A DNA stretch of 58,487 bases. Origin: Thermodesulfobacteriota bacterium (GTDB taxonomy: Bacteria; Desulfobacterota_D; UBA1144). Position numbers and translations under genes: made by a program. Below are positions 37,780 through 46,880 of the stretch, one piece after another. The notes under the pieces are model-generated. The model ran no database searches, was not told the DNA's origin, and worked only from the letters and a program-made list of their open reading frames with translations. Location: positions 1-58,487 of the forward strand of contig JAURPH010000015.1 of NCBI GenBank assembly GCA_030835345.1, written 5' to 3'. The stretch's first letter is position 1. Every line of letters begins with the position of its first letter.

Positions 37780-40221
37780 ATAGCAATTTCAACCGATAAG
37801 AATATTAAACAAACTGAAATTTTTGATGAGCTTAAAGATTCATATTTAAGCTATTCCCTTAGTGTAATTATTGGAAGAGCTCTTCCAGATGTCCGAGATG
37901 GACTCAAGCCTGTTCACAGAAGAATTTTATATGGGATGAAAGAATTGGGTTTAGAAAATTCAAAATCATATAAAAAATCAGCCAGAGTTGTTGGAGATGT
38001 TATGGGTAAGTTTCACCCTCATGGAGATACTGCATTGTATGAAGCAGTGGTGAGAATGGCTCAAGATTTTTCATTAAGATATCCTTTGGTCGATGGCCAA
38101 GGCAACTTTGGATCAATTGATGGTGACCCTGCCGCAGCAATGAGATACACAGAAGTAAGATTAGCCAAGATATCTTCTGAAATATTAGAGGATATAGATA
38201 AGGATACAGTGGATTTTGTCGAAAATTATGACGGATCAGCTGATGAGCCGAAAGTTTTGCCCTCGAAGATTCCAAATCTACTTTTAAATGGTGCATCAGG
38301 AATAGCCGTTGGCATGTCTACCAATATACCACCTCATAATTTTAAAGAACTAGCATTGTCTGTTATAGCTCAAATTAAGAAGCCTTCTATATCGATAGAT
38401 GAATTACTGAAGATTATTCCTGGCCCTGATTTTCCAACCGGTGGAACAATACATGGGTCAAAAGATATTATAAGACAAGCATACGAAACAGGAAGAGGAA
38501 TAATTAAGCTAAGGGGAACTGCTTATGTAGAAACTGAGTCTAATTCAATAATTATTACTGAAATACCATATCAAGTTAATAAAAGTAAATTAATTGAAAA
38601 AATAGCAGATCTTGTAAAAGAGGAAAAAATTAAGGGGATTTCTGATATTAGAGATGAATCAAGCAGAGATGGGATGAGGATTGTAATTGACCCAAAAAGA
38701 AATGAAGACCCTAATGTAATTCTTAATAATATTTTTTCATTAACTTCGTTAAGTACCTCTTTTGGCATTATTCTTTTAGCAATTGATAAAAATAAGCCTA
38801 AACTTATGGGTTTAAAAAATATTAATCAATGCTTTATCGAACATAGATTTGAAATAATAACAAAGAGGTTTTTATTTGAATTAAATAAGGCTCAGGATAG
38901 ATTGCATATTCTTGATGGCTTTAAAGCAGCTTTGGATAAGTTAGACGAGACCATTAAGATGATTCGAAATTCTAAAGACCCTTCAGTTGCAAGGGAATCA
39001 TTAATCAAAAAACTTAAAATTTCAGTCGTTCAAGCAAATGCAATACTTGAGTTGAGGTTGCAAAGACTGACCGGAATGGAACAAGAGAAAATTTTTGATG
39101 AGAGAAATTCTTTAATAAAAAGAATAAAAGAAATTGAAAAAATATTGTCAGATGATAATGAAATCAATAAAATAATGATTAATGAACTTGAAGAATTAAT
39201 AAAGAAATATGGTGATGAAAGGAAGTCAAAAATTGATGATAGAGATTTAGGTGGGATTTCGGTTGAGGACTTAATTACAGAAGAGGATATGGTTGTTACC
39301 ATAACTCATGAAGGATTTATTAAGCGTACTGCAACTACATCCTATAGGAGTCAGAAAAGAGGTGGTGTTGGAAAGACAGGGGCTACTAGTAAGAATAATG
39401 ATTTTGCTGAAAATGTATTTGTAGCATCAACACATGACTATGTCGTTTTCTTCACTAGTAGTGGGAAATGTTTCTGGAGAAAAGTTCACGAACTTCCTGA
39501 GTCTAGTCTTACAGCTAGAGGAAGAGCACTGACAAATATATTAGATTTACCTGAAGATGAAAAAATAAGAGCATTTGTTTCATTGAGGGATTTTGAGCAA
39601 GATGCTTATTTAATTATGACTACCAGAAGCGGTATTATTAAAAAAACTAAATTAGAGGAATATTCAAGGCCAAGGGCAAATGGAATTATAGCAATAAATT
39701 TAAAGAGTAACGATGAGTTAATTGCAGTTAGAACAAGTTCAGGCTCTGATGAAATATTGATTTCTACTAAGCTAGGCCAAGCAATTAGATTTAATGAAGA
39801 TAAAGTTAGATCTGTTGGTAGAAATAGCATGGGAGTTAAGGGTATTAGCTTAAAAGGTGATGATTTTGTTGTTAGTTCAGAGGTAATTAAAGATTCTAAA
39901 ACACAAATCTTAACAATCACTGAAAATGGTTTTGGGAAAAGAACCGAAGTAGAAAAATATAGACTTACTTCAAGAGGAGGTAAGGGTGTAACAACTCTTA
40001 AAATAACTGAAAAGACTGGAAAAATTGTTAATGCTTTTCAAGTTGATAATGAAACAGATGTAATTCTATTGTCATCAGTTGGAAAAGCGAATAGGTTAAA
40101 AGCATCTGAAATATCAATAATTGGAAGAGCTACTCAAGGTGTAAGGCTTATGAAGCTCAATGATGAAACTTGGGTCGTAGCAGCTGCAAAGCTTACAGAA
40201 GAAAAACAAAACAGTGAATAA
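37780..40221 (+). CDS. gyrA: DNA gyrase subunit A, apparent ATA start codon
   Basis: GyrA cuts and rejoins DNA in the gyrase complex. Active Tyr is in AAMRYTE; HPHGDTA and QGNFGS are typical; the C-terminal pinwheel carries a GyrA box, QKRGGVG, which favours GyrA over ParC. The first ATG (37936) would delete the conserved N-terminus [26 protein letters not shown]. The frame is open back to a TAA at 37762-37764, and between them there is no ATG, GTG, TTG or CTG before this block. ATA at 37780, 4 bases after GGAG, gives an AISTDKN start of normal gyrase length (813 residues); ATT 37786 is the alternative. Confidence 0.92.
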   Translation: MAISTDKNIKQTEIFDELKDSYLSYSLSVIIGRALPDVRDGLKPVHRRILYGMKELGLENSKSYKKSARVVGDVMGKFHPHGDTALYEAVVRMAQDFSLRYPLVDGQGNFGSIDGDPAAAMRYTEVRLAKISSEILEDIDKDTVDFVENYDGSADEPKVLPSKIPNLLLNGASGIAVGMSTNIPPHNFKELALSVIAQIKKPSISIDELLKIIPGPDFPTGGTIHGSKDIIRQAYETGRGIIKLRGTAYVETESNSIIITEIPYQVNKSKLIEKIADLVKEEKIKGISDIRDESSRDGMRIVIDPKRNEDPNVILNNIFSLTSLSTSFGIILLAIDKNKPKLMGLKNINQCFIEHRFEIITKRFLFELNKAQDRLHILDGFKAALDKLDETIKMIRNSKDPSVARESLIKKLKISVVQANAILELRLQRLTGMEQEKIFDERNSLIKRIKEIEKILSDDNEINKIMINELEELIKKYGDERKSKIDDRDLGGISVEDLITEEDMVVTITHEGFIKRTATTSYRSQKRGGVGKTGATSKNNDFAENVFVASTHDYVVFFTSSGKCFWRKVHELPESSLTARGRALTNILDLPEDEKIRAFVSLRDFEQDAYLIMTTRSGIIKKTKLEEYSRPRANGIIAINLKSNDELIAVRTSSGSDEILISTKLGQAIRFNEDKVRSVGRNSMGVKGISLKGDDFVVSSEVIKDSKTQILTITENGFGKRTEVEKYRLTSRGGKGVTTLKITEKTGKIVNAFQVDNETDVILLSSVGKANRLKASEISIIGRATQGVRLMKLNDETWVVAAAKLTEEKQNSE

Positions 40222-40711
40222 TATATGTGAGGAATTAAGAGTTTTATTTAAGAGCATTGAGGGATACAATTGCTTTGCATGTTCTCCTAATAATGAAATC
40301 GGTTTAAATTTGAATATTGTACAAGAAAAGGATCATTTCACTGCTTCCTTTGTGCTTGGAAATCTATATTCAGGATTTCCTGGGATAATTCATGGTGGCA
40401 TTCAAGCTACTATTATTGACGAGATTGGTTTTTGGGCTATGTTTGAAGAAGTTAAAACTATGGGTTTTACAACGGGATTAAATATTGAATATTTAAACAA
40501 GTTGGAAACTGATAAAGAATTAAAAGCTGTATCTAGGGACATTCTAATAAATAAAGATGAAACTGAAGTAACTGTTGAAATTTTAGATGGGTCAAAGGTT
40601 TGTACTTTGGGTAAATTAAAGTATAAATTGATAAAAGATAATGTAATAAAGAGATATTTTGGAGATAGTTTCTATAAAAGCTTTTTGGAAATAAAGAAAA
40701 AGTATGATTAA
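40214..40711 (+). CDS. Hotdog-fold thioesterase (PaaI/4HBT-like)
   Basis: This 165-residue acyl-CoA thioesterase-like protein is probably cytoplasmic. The core hotdog motif is [21 protein letters not shown], with the HGG and following acidic residue typical of the PaaI/YbgC-like group. An N-terminal [13 protein letters not shown] segment with two Cys is also common in this subgroup. The start is GTG 40214, 8 bases inside gyrA. Substrate is unknown. It overlaps the GST gene by 8 bases. Confidence 0.85.
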   Translation: MNNICEELRVLFKSIEGYNCFACSPNNEIGLNLNIVQEKDHFTASFVLGNLYSGFPGIIHGGIQATIIDEIGFWAMFEEVKTMGFTTGLNIEYLNKLETDKELKAVSRDILINKDETEVTVEILDGSKVCTLGKLKYKLIKDNVIKRYFGDSFYKSFLEIKKKYD

Positions 40712-41303
40712 ATTATATGATAATCCCCTTTCTGGTAATTGTTTCAAGGTTAAACTTTTCCTAGTTCAATCTAAAATCCCATTTGAATCAATTATCATAG
40801 ATGTGTTCAAAGGTGAAAGTAGAAAAGCCCCGTTTTTACAAATTAATAATGCTGGGAAAATTCCTGCAATTGATGATAATGGATTTATTCTTAATGAGTC
40901 AAATGCAATTTTATTATATTTGGCAGAGAAATATAATAAGAATCTTCTATCTGAAAATTTAGATGAAAGAGGAAAGATTTACAGTTGGATTCTTTACAAT
41001 AAGACTAGTGTAGATCCTAATCTGGCTAAAGCTAGAGCAATAAAAAAATTTTTCCCTCCGGAAAAGCAAAATTCAAAAGAATTAGAATTTCTCCAAAGTG
41101 AAGGTATCAAGTCTCTCGAGTTGATTGATAAACATCTCTTTGGAAACGACTTTTTTGTAAACAACTATTCTGTTGTCGATATTGCAATGTATCCATATAT
41201 TAAGCTGTCATATGAAGGTGGAATTGATATTGATATTTTTAAAAACATTACTTTATGGATGAATAGAGTAGAAAACACTAAGGAGTTTATAAATATATAT
41301 TAG
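40704..41303 (+). CDS. Glutathione S-transferase family protein
   Basis: This 199-residue protein has the GST layout. The N-terminal thioredoxin-like domain begins [20 protein letters not shown], with INNAGKIPAIDDNGF (cis-Pro) and LNESNAILLYLAEKY (the Glu-Ser of the glutathione site); an all-helical C-terminal domain follows. Ser/Asn near residue 10-12 may be the catalytic position. It overlaps the thioesterase gene by 8 bases and ends 2 bases before tRNA-Gly on the other strand. A non-glutathione thiol role is possible. Confidence 0.88.
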   Translation: MIKLYDNPLSGNCFKVKLFLVQSKIPFESIIIDVFKGESRKAPFLQINNAGKIPAIDDNGFILNESNAILLYLAEKYNKNLLSENLDERGKIYSWILYNKTSVDPNLAKARAIKKFFPPEKQNSKELEFLQSEGIKSLELIDKHLFGNDFFVNNYSVVDIAMYPYIKLSYEGGIDIDIFKNITLWMNRVENTKEFINIY

Positions 41304-41305
41304 CT

Positions 41306-41379
41306 AGCGGGAAACGGGGCTCGAACCCGCGACCTTCTGCTTGGCAAGCAGACGCTCTAGCCAACTGAGCTACTCCCGC
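41306..41379 (-). tRNA. tRNA-Gly (GCC)
   Basis: This is a 74-base cloverleaf on the minus strand. Acceptor GCGGGAG pairs with TTCCCGC, discriminator T at 41306. D arm AGCTCAGTTGGCTAGAGC; anticodon stem TCTGC/GCAGA with loop TTGCCAA, anticodon at 41345-41343; T arm GGTTCGAGCCC. CCA is not encoded. It is convergent with the GST gene. Confidence 0.97.
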
Positions 41380-41414
41380 ACTAGACATTCTTTAATTATA
41401 CTTCTATATTTTTT

Positions 41415-42572
41415 ATGTCAATAGATATTGCTATGAGTGAGATTAGAGAAGAATATTTAAGTAAGACAAAAAGAGTCGTAATTAAAATTGGCTCAAAAGC
41501 TCTGTCCAATGGTGGTTTATCCATCAGCAAAAAAGTTTTATCAAATTTAGTTAGTTCAGTATGCAATCTTAGGCAAAAAGGATTAGAGGTTATATTAATT
41601 ACTTCTGGTGCAATTGTTGCGGGAAATAAAATATTCAAAATAAATTTAAAAAATCTAAATATAGTTAAAAAGCAAGTCTTATCATCTGTGGGTCAAATAA
41701 ATTTAATGTCTATGTATTCAGAAATTTTTAAAACAAAGGGCTATAGAGTATCTCAGCTTTTACTAACAAATGATATTTTTCAGGATAGGAAAAGATTTTT
41801 AAATGTTAAGACGACCTTACTTGAATTGTTAAAAATGGGAATTGTTCCTATTGTTAATGAAAATGATACTGTATCAATTGATGAGATAATGTTTGGTGAT
41901 AATGATATACTAGCCTCAAAAGTATCTTCAATGATATCAGCTGATTCTCTTATATTGCTAACTGATACAGATGGTCTTTTTGATCAGAATCCTAAAGATA
42001 ATAGTTTGGCTAAGTTAATCAATACAATATCTGAAGATAAGTTTGATAGGCGTGTTTTAAAAGATTCAAAAAAAAATATATCTTTTGGCGGAATGACATC
42101 TAAAATTGATGCCGCACTAAATGTTTCAAAATATGGAATCCCAACAATAATTGCAAATGGTATGAAGATAAAGATTATAGACAAGATCTTCAAATATGAA
42201 AATGTTGGGACAATGATCATTCCAAATAAAAGAACAATTAAGAGTAGAAAGCAATGGATTGGTATGGGTCTCAAGACCGCTGGTAAATTATTGTTAGATG
42301 ATGGTGCAATTGAAGCCATAATTTCAAAGGGCAAAAGCCTTTTACCATCTGGGATCAAATCTTTGGAAGGAAGATTTGTTAAAGGACAACAGGTTGAATG
42401 TGTTTCAATATCCACAGGTCAAAGTATAGCAAGGGGATTAACATCGTACAGCTCAGACGAATTGGAAAAAATTAAAGGTAAGAAATCAAATCAAATAGTA
42501 TCCATTTTGGGCTATAAATATTCAGATGAAGTTATAAACAGAGATAATATGATTGTTGATAAAATTAAATAA
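41415..42572 (+). CDS. proB: Glutamate 5-kinase
   Basis: ProB phosphorylates glutamate in the first step of proline synthesis. The amino-acid kinase domain shows VVIKIGSKALS, ITSGAIVAGN, VNENDTVSIDE and FGGMTSKIDAA; a C-terminal PUA domain follows (GKLLLDDGAIEAI onward). From ATG 41415 it has 385 residues; ATG 41433 (379 residues) is equally possible and nearer the family length. TATACT at 41397-41402 is a possible -10. proA is not adjacent. The 3' end overlaps the convergent VWA gene by 8 bases. Confidence 0.95.
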   Translation: MSIDIAMSEIREEYLSKTKRVVIKIGSKALSNGGLSISKKVLSNLVSSVCNLRQKGLEVILITSGAIVAGNKIFKINLKNLNIVKKQVLSSVGQINLMSMYSEIFKTKGYRVSQLLLTNDIFQDRKRFLNVKTTLLELLKMGIVPIVNENDTVSIDEIMFGDNDILASKVSSMISADSLILLTDTDGLFDQNPKDNSLAKLINTISEDKFDRRVLKDSKKNISFGGMTSKIDAALNVSKYGIPTIIANGMKIKIIDKIFKYENVGTMIIPNKRTIKSRKQWIGMGLKTAGKLLLDDGAIEAIISKGKSLLPSGIKSLEGRFVKGQQVECVSISTGQSIARGLTSYSSDELEKIKGKKSNQIVSILGYKYSDEVINRDNMIVDKIK

Positions 42573-43599
42573 AGTTAAGAATATTTTCAGAGTCTGCATC
42601 ATTTTTAACAGGAACTTGCTTTCTAAACTGAATACTATTCTCTTTTTTCTCAATTTTTATATTTCCATTGTTAGCTCTGTAAGCAACAAACTGCGACCCG
42701 TATGTCTCTTTTGATATTGCATTTAAAATCATTGGAAAATTTTTCGATCCGATAAAAATTGAATGTATACAAATTCCAAGTTTTTTTGCTCTTTCTCTTT
42801 CCTTTCTTACTTCGGTATCTCCAGATGTAGGTATTCCATCAGTAATAAAAAGTATATGCTTATTTCTAAGGCCTCTTCCTTTAAAATCTGATATTGCATC
42901 TTTTAGTGCTTCTTCATAGTTTGTGTTCCCGGAACATTCTGTTTTAGTTGCTTGATGTAGAATTGTTTCATAATCTTTCGTAAAGAATTTTTCTTCAACG
43001 ATTGTCTTATACGATTTATGGTTAAATTCGATATAGCCAACCCTCATTCTTTTTGTCCTTGCTAGCTCAACAACGGCATTTACAACAGATGAAGACCATT
43101 CGCTATAAACTCCCATCATCGATGTACTAATATCTCTAAGGATGGCTATTTCTCCACCCATATTTTCTTTTTCTCTTTGATGAACTCTAGGTAATTGAGG
43201 AGATAAGTTTTGAGACCAAATTGCAGCATCCATTGCATCAACATCATCTATTTCATAAAAAGAATTCATTCTTTTATATCTACGTGGAAGTCCACCAGGA
43301 TACAAACCTCTTTTAGCAATACTTCTTTGAATATTTCCCTCAAGAACTTTCATCACAATTTGTACATTTTGTGCTAGTTCAAAATTTTCTTGAGTGCCTA
43401 CCTTAGAAGCATCGGTATCTCCGGCTCTCTTAGATTTTGTAGCATAAATTTTTTCAGACAATGGAGCATTGTTGATATCACCCTCACCATCATCCTCACT
43501 TTTATTAGAAGGATTTGTTGGTATTTTTTTCTCTGAATCTATTGGTTTGGAATTATCCTCAGTGGTTAAATTATCTTGTAATTCCTCAAGTGCTTGCAT
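42565..43599 (-). CDS. VWA-domain (MIDAS) protein, partner or fusion part of MoxR
   Basis: From the first ATG this frame has 344 residues: an acidic, Asn/Ser/Asp/Glu/Lys-rich linker (1-65), then RGLYPGGLPRRYKRM and a von Willebrand A domain with the metal site DISTS (ILRDISTSMMG), and ITDGIPTSGDTE. Such proteins work with MoxR ATPases as metal-chelatase-like or chaperone pairs. ATG 43599 has no Shine-Dalgarno. The same frame is open upstream to 43773, into the end of moxR, and has the same linker composition, but offers no ATG, GTG, TTG or CTG. So the true product may be a MoxR-linker-VWA fusion made through the A10 run at 43738-43747. Confidence 0.82.
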   Translation of the reverse strand: MQALEELQDNLTTEDNSKPIDSEKKIPTNPSNKSEDDGEGDINNAPLSEKIYATKSKRAGDTDASKVGTQENFELAQNVQIVMKVLEGNIQRSIAKRGLYPGGLPRRYKRMNSFYEIDDVDAMDAAIWSQNLSPQLPRVHQREKENMGGEIAILRDISTSMMGVYSEWSSSVVNAVVELARTKRMRVGYIEFNHKSYKTIVEEKFFTKDYETILHQATKTECSGNTNYEEALKDAISDFKGRGLRNKHILFITDGIPTSGDTEVRKERERAKKLGICIHSIFIGSKNFPMILNAISKETYGSQFVAYRANNGNIKIEKKENSIQFRKQVPVKNDADSENILNFI

Positions 43600-43724
43600 G
43601 AAAGAATCTTCAGCATTTTCAAGTTGCTCTTGACTGATATCTGAGTCTTTATCTTGATTATCCCCAGCTTGTTTGTTCGGAGAATCCTTTTCATATTCTC
43701 CACCCTCTTTTTTTTGTTTATTTG

Positions 43725-44669
43725 CTATTTCTTGGTCTTTTTTTTTTGGTTCTCTAAAGACTCTAGTTTTTGTTCAGCAGCTTCTAAAATTTCTTCTGGG
43801 ACTCTAAAAGGTAAAAGGAATTTTAGAACTTTAAGATCAGATAAATTTGCTTCATTTCTGTTATCTATGACAGCGCTAGCTTTTATAAGTTTTAAAGATT
43901 TTACAAGAAAAGTTCTATCAGAAATCACAGAATTAGATTCATTCAGCCTTTGGTCTTCAACTAACCATGTAATAAAAGAAACTAGCCCCTCTTGAACTTC
44001 TACAGGTATTACAACATTTTGTAAACTTTCATAACTATCATCAAGAGCTTTTTTACCAACTTTAGCGACAAAATTAACAGCTCCATTCTTTGTAGCATAT
44101 AAACCAATTACTTTTTTTACATCTTCCCATTGTTTTCCATAAGATATTCCATTTGAATTAACTTGAATAACAAACCTATCAAGGTTTGCAGGATCCAGTG
44201 GCTCATTATAGTATTCATCTGCTGTAGGGTTACTTGTAGCAATCGCTGTTAATAATGGAATATTCTCTTCTCCATATTTTCTTTCATTTAATATTCTTAG
44301 TAAAACATTCAAGGATTCTCCAGGAGCTCTAGAAATATCATCTAATAAGCAGATATCGGAGGTTAGTATCCCACCTTTTAATATATTTTGTCTAATTATC
44401 TCTCCATCTTTAGTATCCTCTCTTGATATGACTAAATCGCCAACAAGTTCTGATAATCTTGTATCTCTGTGCATTTGATAAAAGAAAAAATCAAGTTCAG
44501 CTGATTTTGATACTATCTCAGACAACATAGTTTTTGCAGTTCCAGGAGGACCCTGAATATAAATATGTTCTCTGGCAACTACACCAAGTAACAAAGCTGT
44601 TTTAACGTCATCATGACCAACAACTAATTCGTCCATTTCAGATTTTAAAGTTTCAAAAGGATTAGACAT
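43725..44669 (-). CDS. MoxR/RavA-type AAA+ ATPase
   Basis: This 314-residue AAA+ ATPase belongs to the MoxR group, which forms hexamers and remodels or metallates partner proteins together with VWA proteins. Walker A is GPPGTAKT near residue 40, Walker B is CLLDDISRA, sensor ATSNPT, and the Arg-containing LDRFVIQV follows. Its C-terminus becomes Lys-rich (ENQKKKTKK) at the A10 run and stops there. A weak AAGG lies 10 bases before the ATG. The gene is upstream of the VWA frame on the same strand. Confidence 0.9.
   Translation of the reverse strand: MSNPFETLKSEMDELVVGHDDVKTALLLGVVAREHIYIQGPPGTAKTMLSEIVSKSAELDFFFYQMHRDTRLSELVGDLVISREDTKDGEIIRQNILKGGILTSDICLLDDISRAPGESLNVLLRILNERKYGEENIPLLTAIATSNPTADEYYNEPLDPANLDRFVIQVNSNGISYGKQWEDVKKVIGLYATKNGAVNFVAKVGKKALDDSYESLQNVVIPVEVQEGLVSFITWLVEDQRLNESNSVISDRTFLVKSLKLIKASAVIDNRNEANLSDLKVLKFLLPFRVPEEILEAAEQKLESLENQKKKTKK
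43738..43747 (-). other. A10 slippery run at the moxR/VWA junction, candidate -1 frameshift site
   Basis: On the coding strand ten A residues follow CC and precede GACC. In the moxR frame this reads CAA AAA AAA AAG, ending in the A_AAA_AAG heptamer used by E. coli dnaX, and moxR stops three codons later (TAG 43727-43725). A -1 shift, or one extra A in the mRNA, continues into the VWA frame, which is open to 42565. A 7-bp inverted repeat GGAGAAT/ATTCTCC (43679-43701) lies downstream, farther than usual for a stimulator. A homopolymer sequencing error is the main alternative. Confidence 0.6.
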
Positions 44670-44780
44670 AAAATAAAAACCTTAGGGAAAAAGCCCATTA
44701 TTAAATTTACATCAATCGTTTTTTATTTACAACTTTTTAATTATAAATTTATGTTTAAAAATTTATGCTAAATTTACTTT

Positions 44781-45437
44781 ATGGGTATAGAAGATAAAAT
44801 TGGCTATAAATTTCGAAAAAAAGAACTATTATTTCAGTGTTTAACTCATAAATCATATGGAAATGAAGAAAAAGTTCCTAACAATGAAAGATTAGAATTT
44901 CTTGGTGATTCTGTTCTTAGCATAGTAGTTTCTAAATATTTATATAAAAAACTTCCCAATTTCCAAGAGGGAGAACTGTCAAAAATAAAAAATCAATTAG
45001 TAAGTTCTAAATCCTTATCAGATTGTGTAAAAAAGTATAGGTTTGAAAAATTTTTAAAAATTGGAAAAGGTGAAAGTAAAACTAAAGGAAGATTAAAGGA
45101 GTCAAACCTCTCTTGTTTGTTTGAAGCGATAATAGGTGGAATATTTCTAGATTCTGGGATTAGGAATGCGGAGCAATTTGTACTGCGAACCTTGTTGGAT
45201 ATCAAACTAGAAGAATATCAGTTAGAAGATTATAAATCTCAATTACAAGTTTTTATTCAAAAAGAAATAAAGGAGATTCCTGTCTATAAAGTTATTAAAG
45301 AAGAGGGGCCTTCACATAATAAAACTTTCACTGTTTCAGTTGGTACTACAAAAGGTTTGTTAGCTAAAGGAAAAGGCGGATCAAAGAAATTAGCACAAAA
45401 CTCTGCTGCTGAAAAGGCATTGAGTAAACTATTATAA
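44781..45437 (+). CDS. rnc: Ribonuclease III
   Basis: RNase III cuts double-stranded RNA in rRNA and mRNA processing. The 218 residues carry the signature NERLEFLGDSVLS, LFEAIIGGIFLDSG with the second acidic metal ligand, and a C-terminal double-stranded RNA binding domain ending GGSKKLAQNSAAEKALSKL. TAAATT lies exactly 6 bases before the ATG and there is no Shine-Dalgarno. Usual neighbours lepB and era are absent. Its 3' end overlaps that of ntrC by 6 bases. Confidence 0.96.
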   Translation: MGIEDKIGYKFRKKELLFQCLTHKSYGNEEKVPNNERLEFLGDSVLSIVVSKYLYKKLPNFQEGELSKIKNQLVSSKSLSDCVKKYRFEKFLKIGKGESKTKGRLKESNLSCLFEAIIGGIFLDSGIRNAEQFVLRTLLDIKLEEYQLEDYKSQLQVFIQKEIKEIPVYKVIKEEGPSHNKTFTVSVGTTKGLLAKGKGGSKKLAQNSAAEKALSKLL

Positions 45438-46862
45438 TTTAAGAAAAATATTGGTATCAATATTTAATTCTTTAATAAGTTTTCCCAAGTTCTTATCACT
45501 TATTTCGAGTTGTTCTGCAGTTTTTTTCAAGATACCTTTATTTTTTATTAAGCTAGATTCTATGAGAGTTTTTTTAAATTTATTTACTATTGTTTCATAG
45601 CTAACATGATTATTTTTTTGATTCAAAAAATAGCCTACAAGGCTTTCAAAATTTATTTCATTATTAGTATTATTTACTTGCTTCATTATATTGGGGAAGT
45701 AGTTTTGAACATCAGCCTTTGAGATTTCTATATTTGTAGACATAATTGATAGTTTCTTTATTGTATTTTCAAATTCTCTTACATTTCCTGGCCAATCATA
45801 TTTTGCAAAAATATTTAAGACATCTTCGTCAAATGATTTAATTTGACCATTCAAACTAACATATTTTTCATTAAAGAAACTTAGTAGAAGAGGTAAATCA
45901 CTTTTTCTATCTTTCAGAGCGGGCAGGTCTACAGTTAATGTATTGAGTCGAAAAAACAAATCATCCCTAAACTCATTTTTTTTTACTAAAAGCTCAAGAG
46001 ATTTATTGGTTGATGCAATAATCCTAGAATTAAAAGATGTTGGCTTTTGTGAGCCCAATCTATAAAATTTTTTTTCTTCTAGAACTCTTAATAATTTGCT
46101 TTGTAAATCTAATGACATATCTCCAATTTCATCCAATAGAATTGTTCCATTGTTAGCTTCCTCAAATCTACCAATCTTCCTTTTCTCAGCCCCAGTAAAA
46201 GCTCCTTTTTCATATCCAAATAATTCACTTTCCAGGAGCTCTGAGGGAATTGCAGTTATATTAACTTGAACATAGTTACCATTTGAGTTGGGGCTATTTA
46301 AATGAATTGCTTTAGCAATTAGCTCTTTTCCAGTACCTGATTCGCCTCTTATTAAAACTGTGTGGTCATTTGTTGATATTTTTCCAATATCTTTAAAGAT
46401 TTTCTGCATTTGAGATGATTTTCCTATTATTTGAAAATCTTCTTTTTTAGAATCTATTAGGTCGGTTCTTAATTGGCTTATCTCTATGTTCTTTAATGTA
46501 TTTTTTACACCTCTTTCAGTAAGTAGCAATAAATCGTTGTTCAGATCAATTGGTTTAGGGACATAGTCATAGGCACCAAGCTTCATTGAATTTATTGCAT
46601 TTTGCATACTATCCTGAGCGGTCATTATTACTATAGATGTATTATTTGAAATATTAATTATTTTTTCCAAATAATCTAAACTCATACCATCTGGTAAATT
46701 TACATCCAAAAAAATTATACTATATGAATTTTCTTTAATTTTTTTATATGTTTGAGCCAAAGAGCTCGCAGTATCAACTGAATATTTATTCTTTTCAAAG
46801 AAAATTGAAAGAACTTTAACAATACTTTCTTCATCATCAACAATTAAAATTTTTTCACTCAT
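45432..46862 (-). CDS. NtrC-family sigma-54-dependent response regulator
   Basis: This 476-residue transcription activator has an N-terminal receiver (phospho-Asp in SIIFLDVNLPDG, Lys in VPKPID) and an AAA+ domain with GESGTGKE and the sigma-54 contact loop GAFTGA in YEKGAFTGAEK. The C-terminal Fis-type helix-turn-helix is at GILKKTAEQLEISDKNL. It is the third gene of hom-ntrB-ntrC and pairs with the kinase upstream. The sigma-54 contact loop implies rpoN exists in this genome. NtrC itself versus another family member (for example NtrX- or AtoC-like) is not settled. Confidence 0.9.
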   Translation of the reverse strand: MSEKILIVDDEESIVKVLSIFFEKNKYSVDTASSLAQTYKKIKENSYSIIFLDVNLPDGMSLDYLEKIINISNNTSIVIMTAQDSMQNAINSMKLGAYDYVPKPIDLNNDLLLLTERGVKNTLKNIEISQLRTDLIDSKKEDFQIIGKSSQMQKIFKDIGKISTNDHTVLIRGESGTGKELIAKAIHLNSPNSNGNYVQVNITAIPSELLESELFGYEKGAFTGAEKRKIGRFEEANNGTILLDEIGDMSLDLQSKLLRVLEEKKFYRLGSQKPTSFNSRIIASTNKSLELLVKKNEFRDDLFFRLNTLTVDLPALKDRKSDLPLLLSFFNEKYVSLNGQIKSFDEDVLNIFAKYDWPGNVREFENTIKKLSIMSTNIEISKADVQNYFPNIMKQVNNTNNEINFESLVGYFLNQKNNHVSYETIVNKFKKTLIESSLIKNKGILKKTAEQLEISDKNLGKLIKELNIDTNIFLKL

Positions 46863-46880
46863 TTGAAAGAATTATACCTT

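Noticed and set aside
43679-43701. 7-bp inverted repeat as the frameshift-stimulating stem
   Set aside because: It begins over 30 bases after the slippery run, beyond the usual 5-9 base spacing, so it is noted but not counted as evidence.
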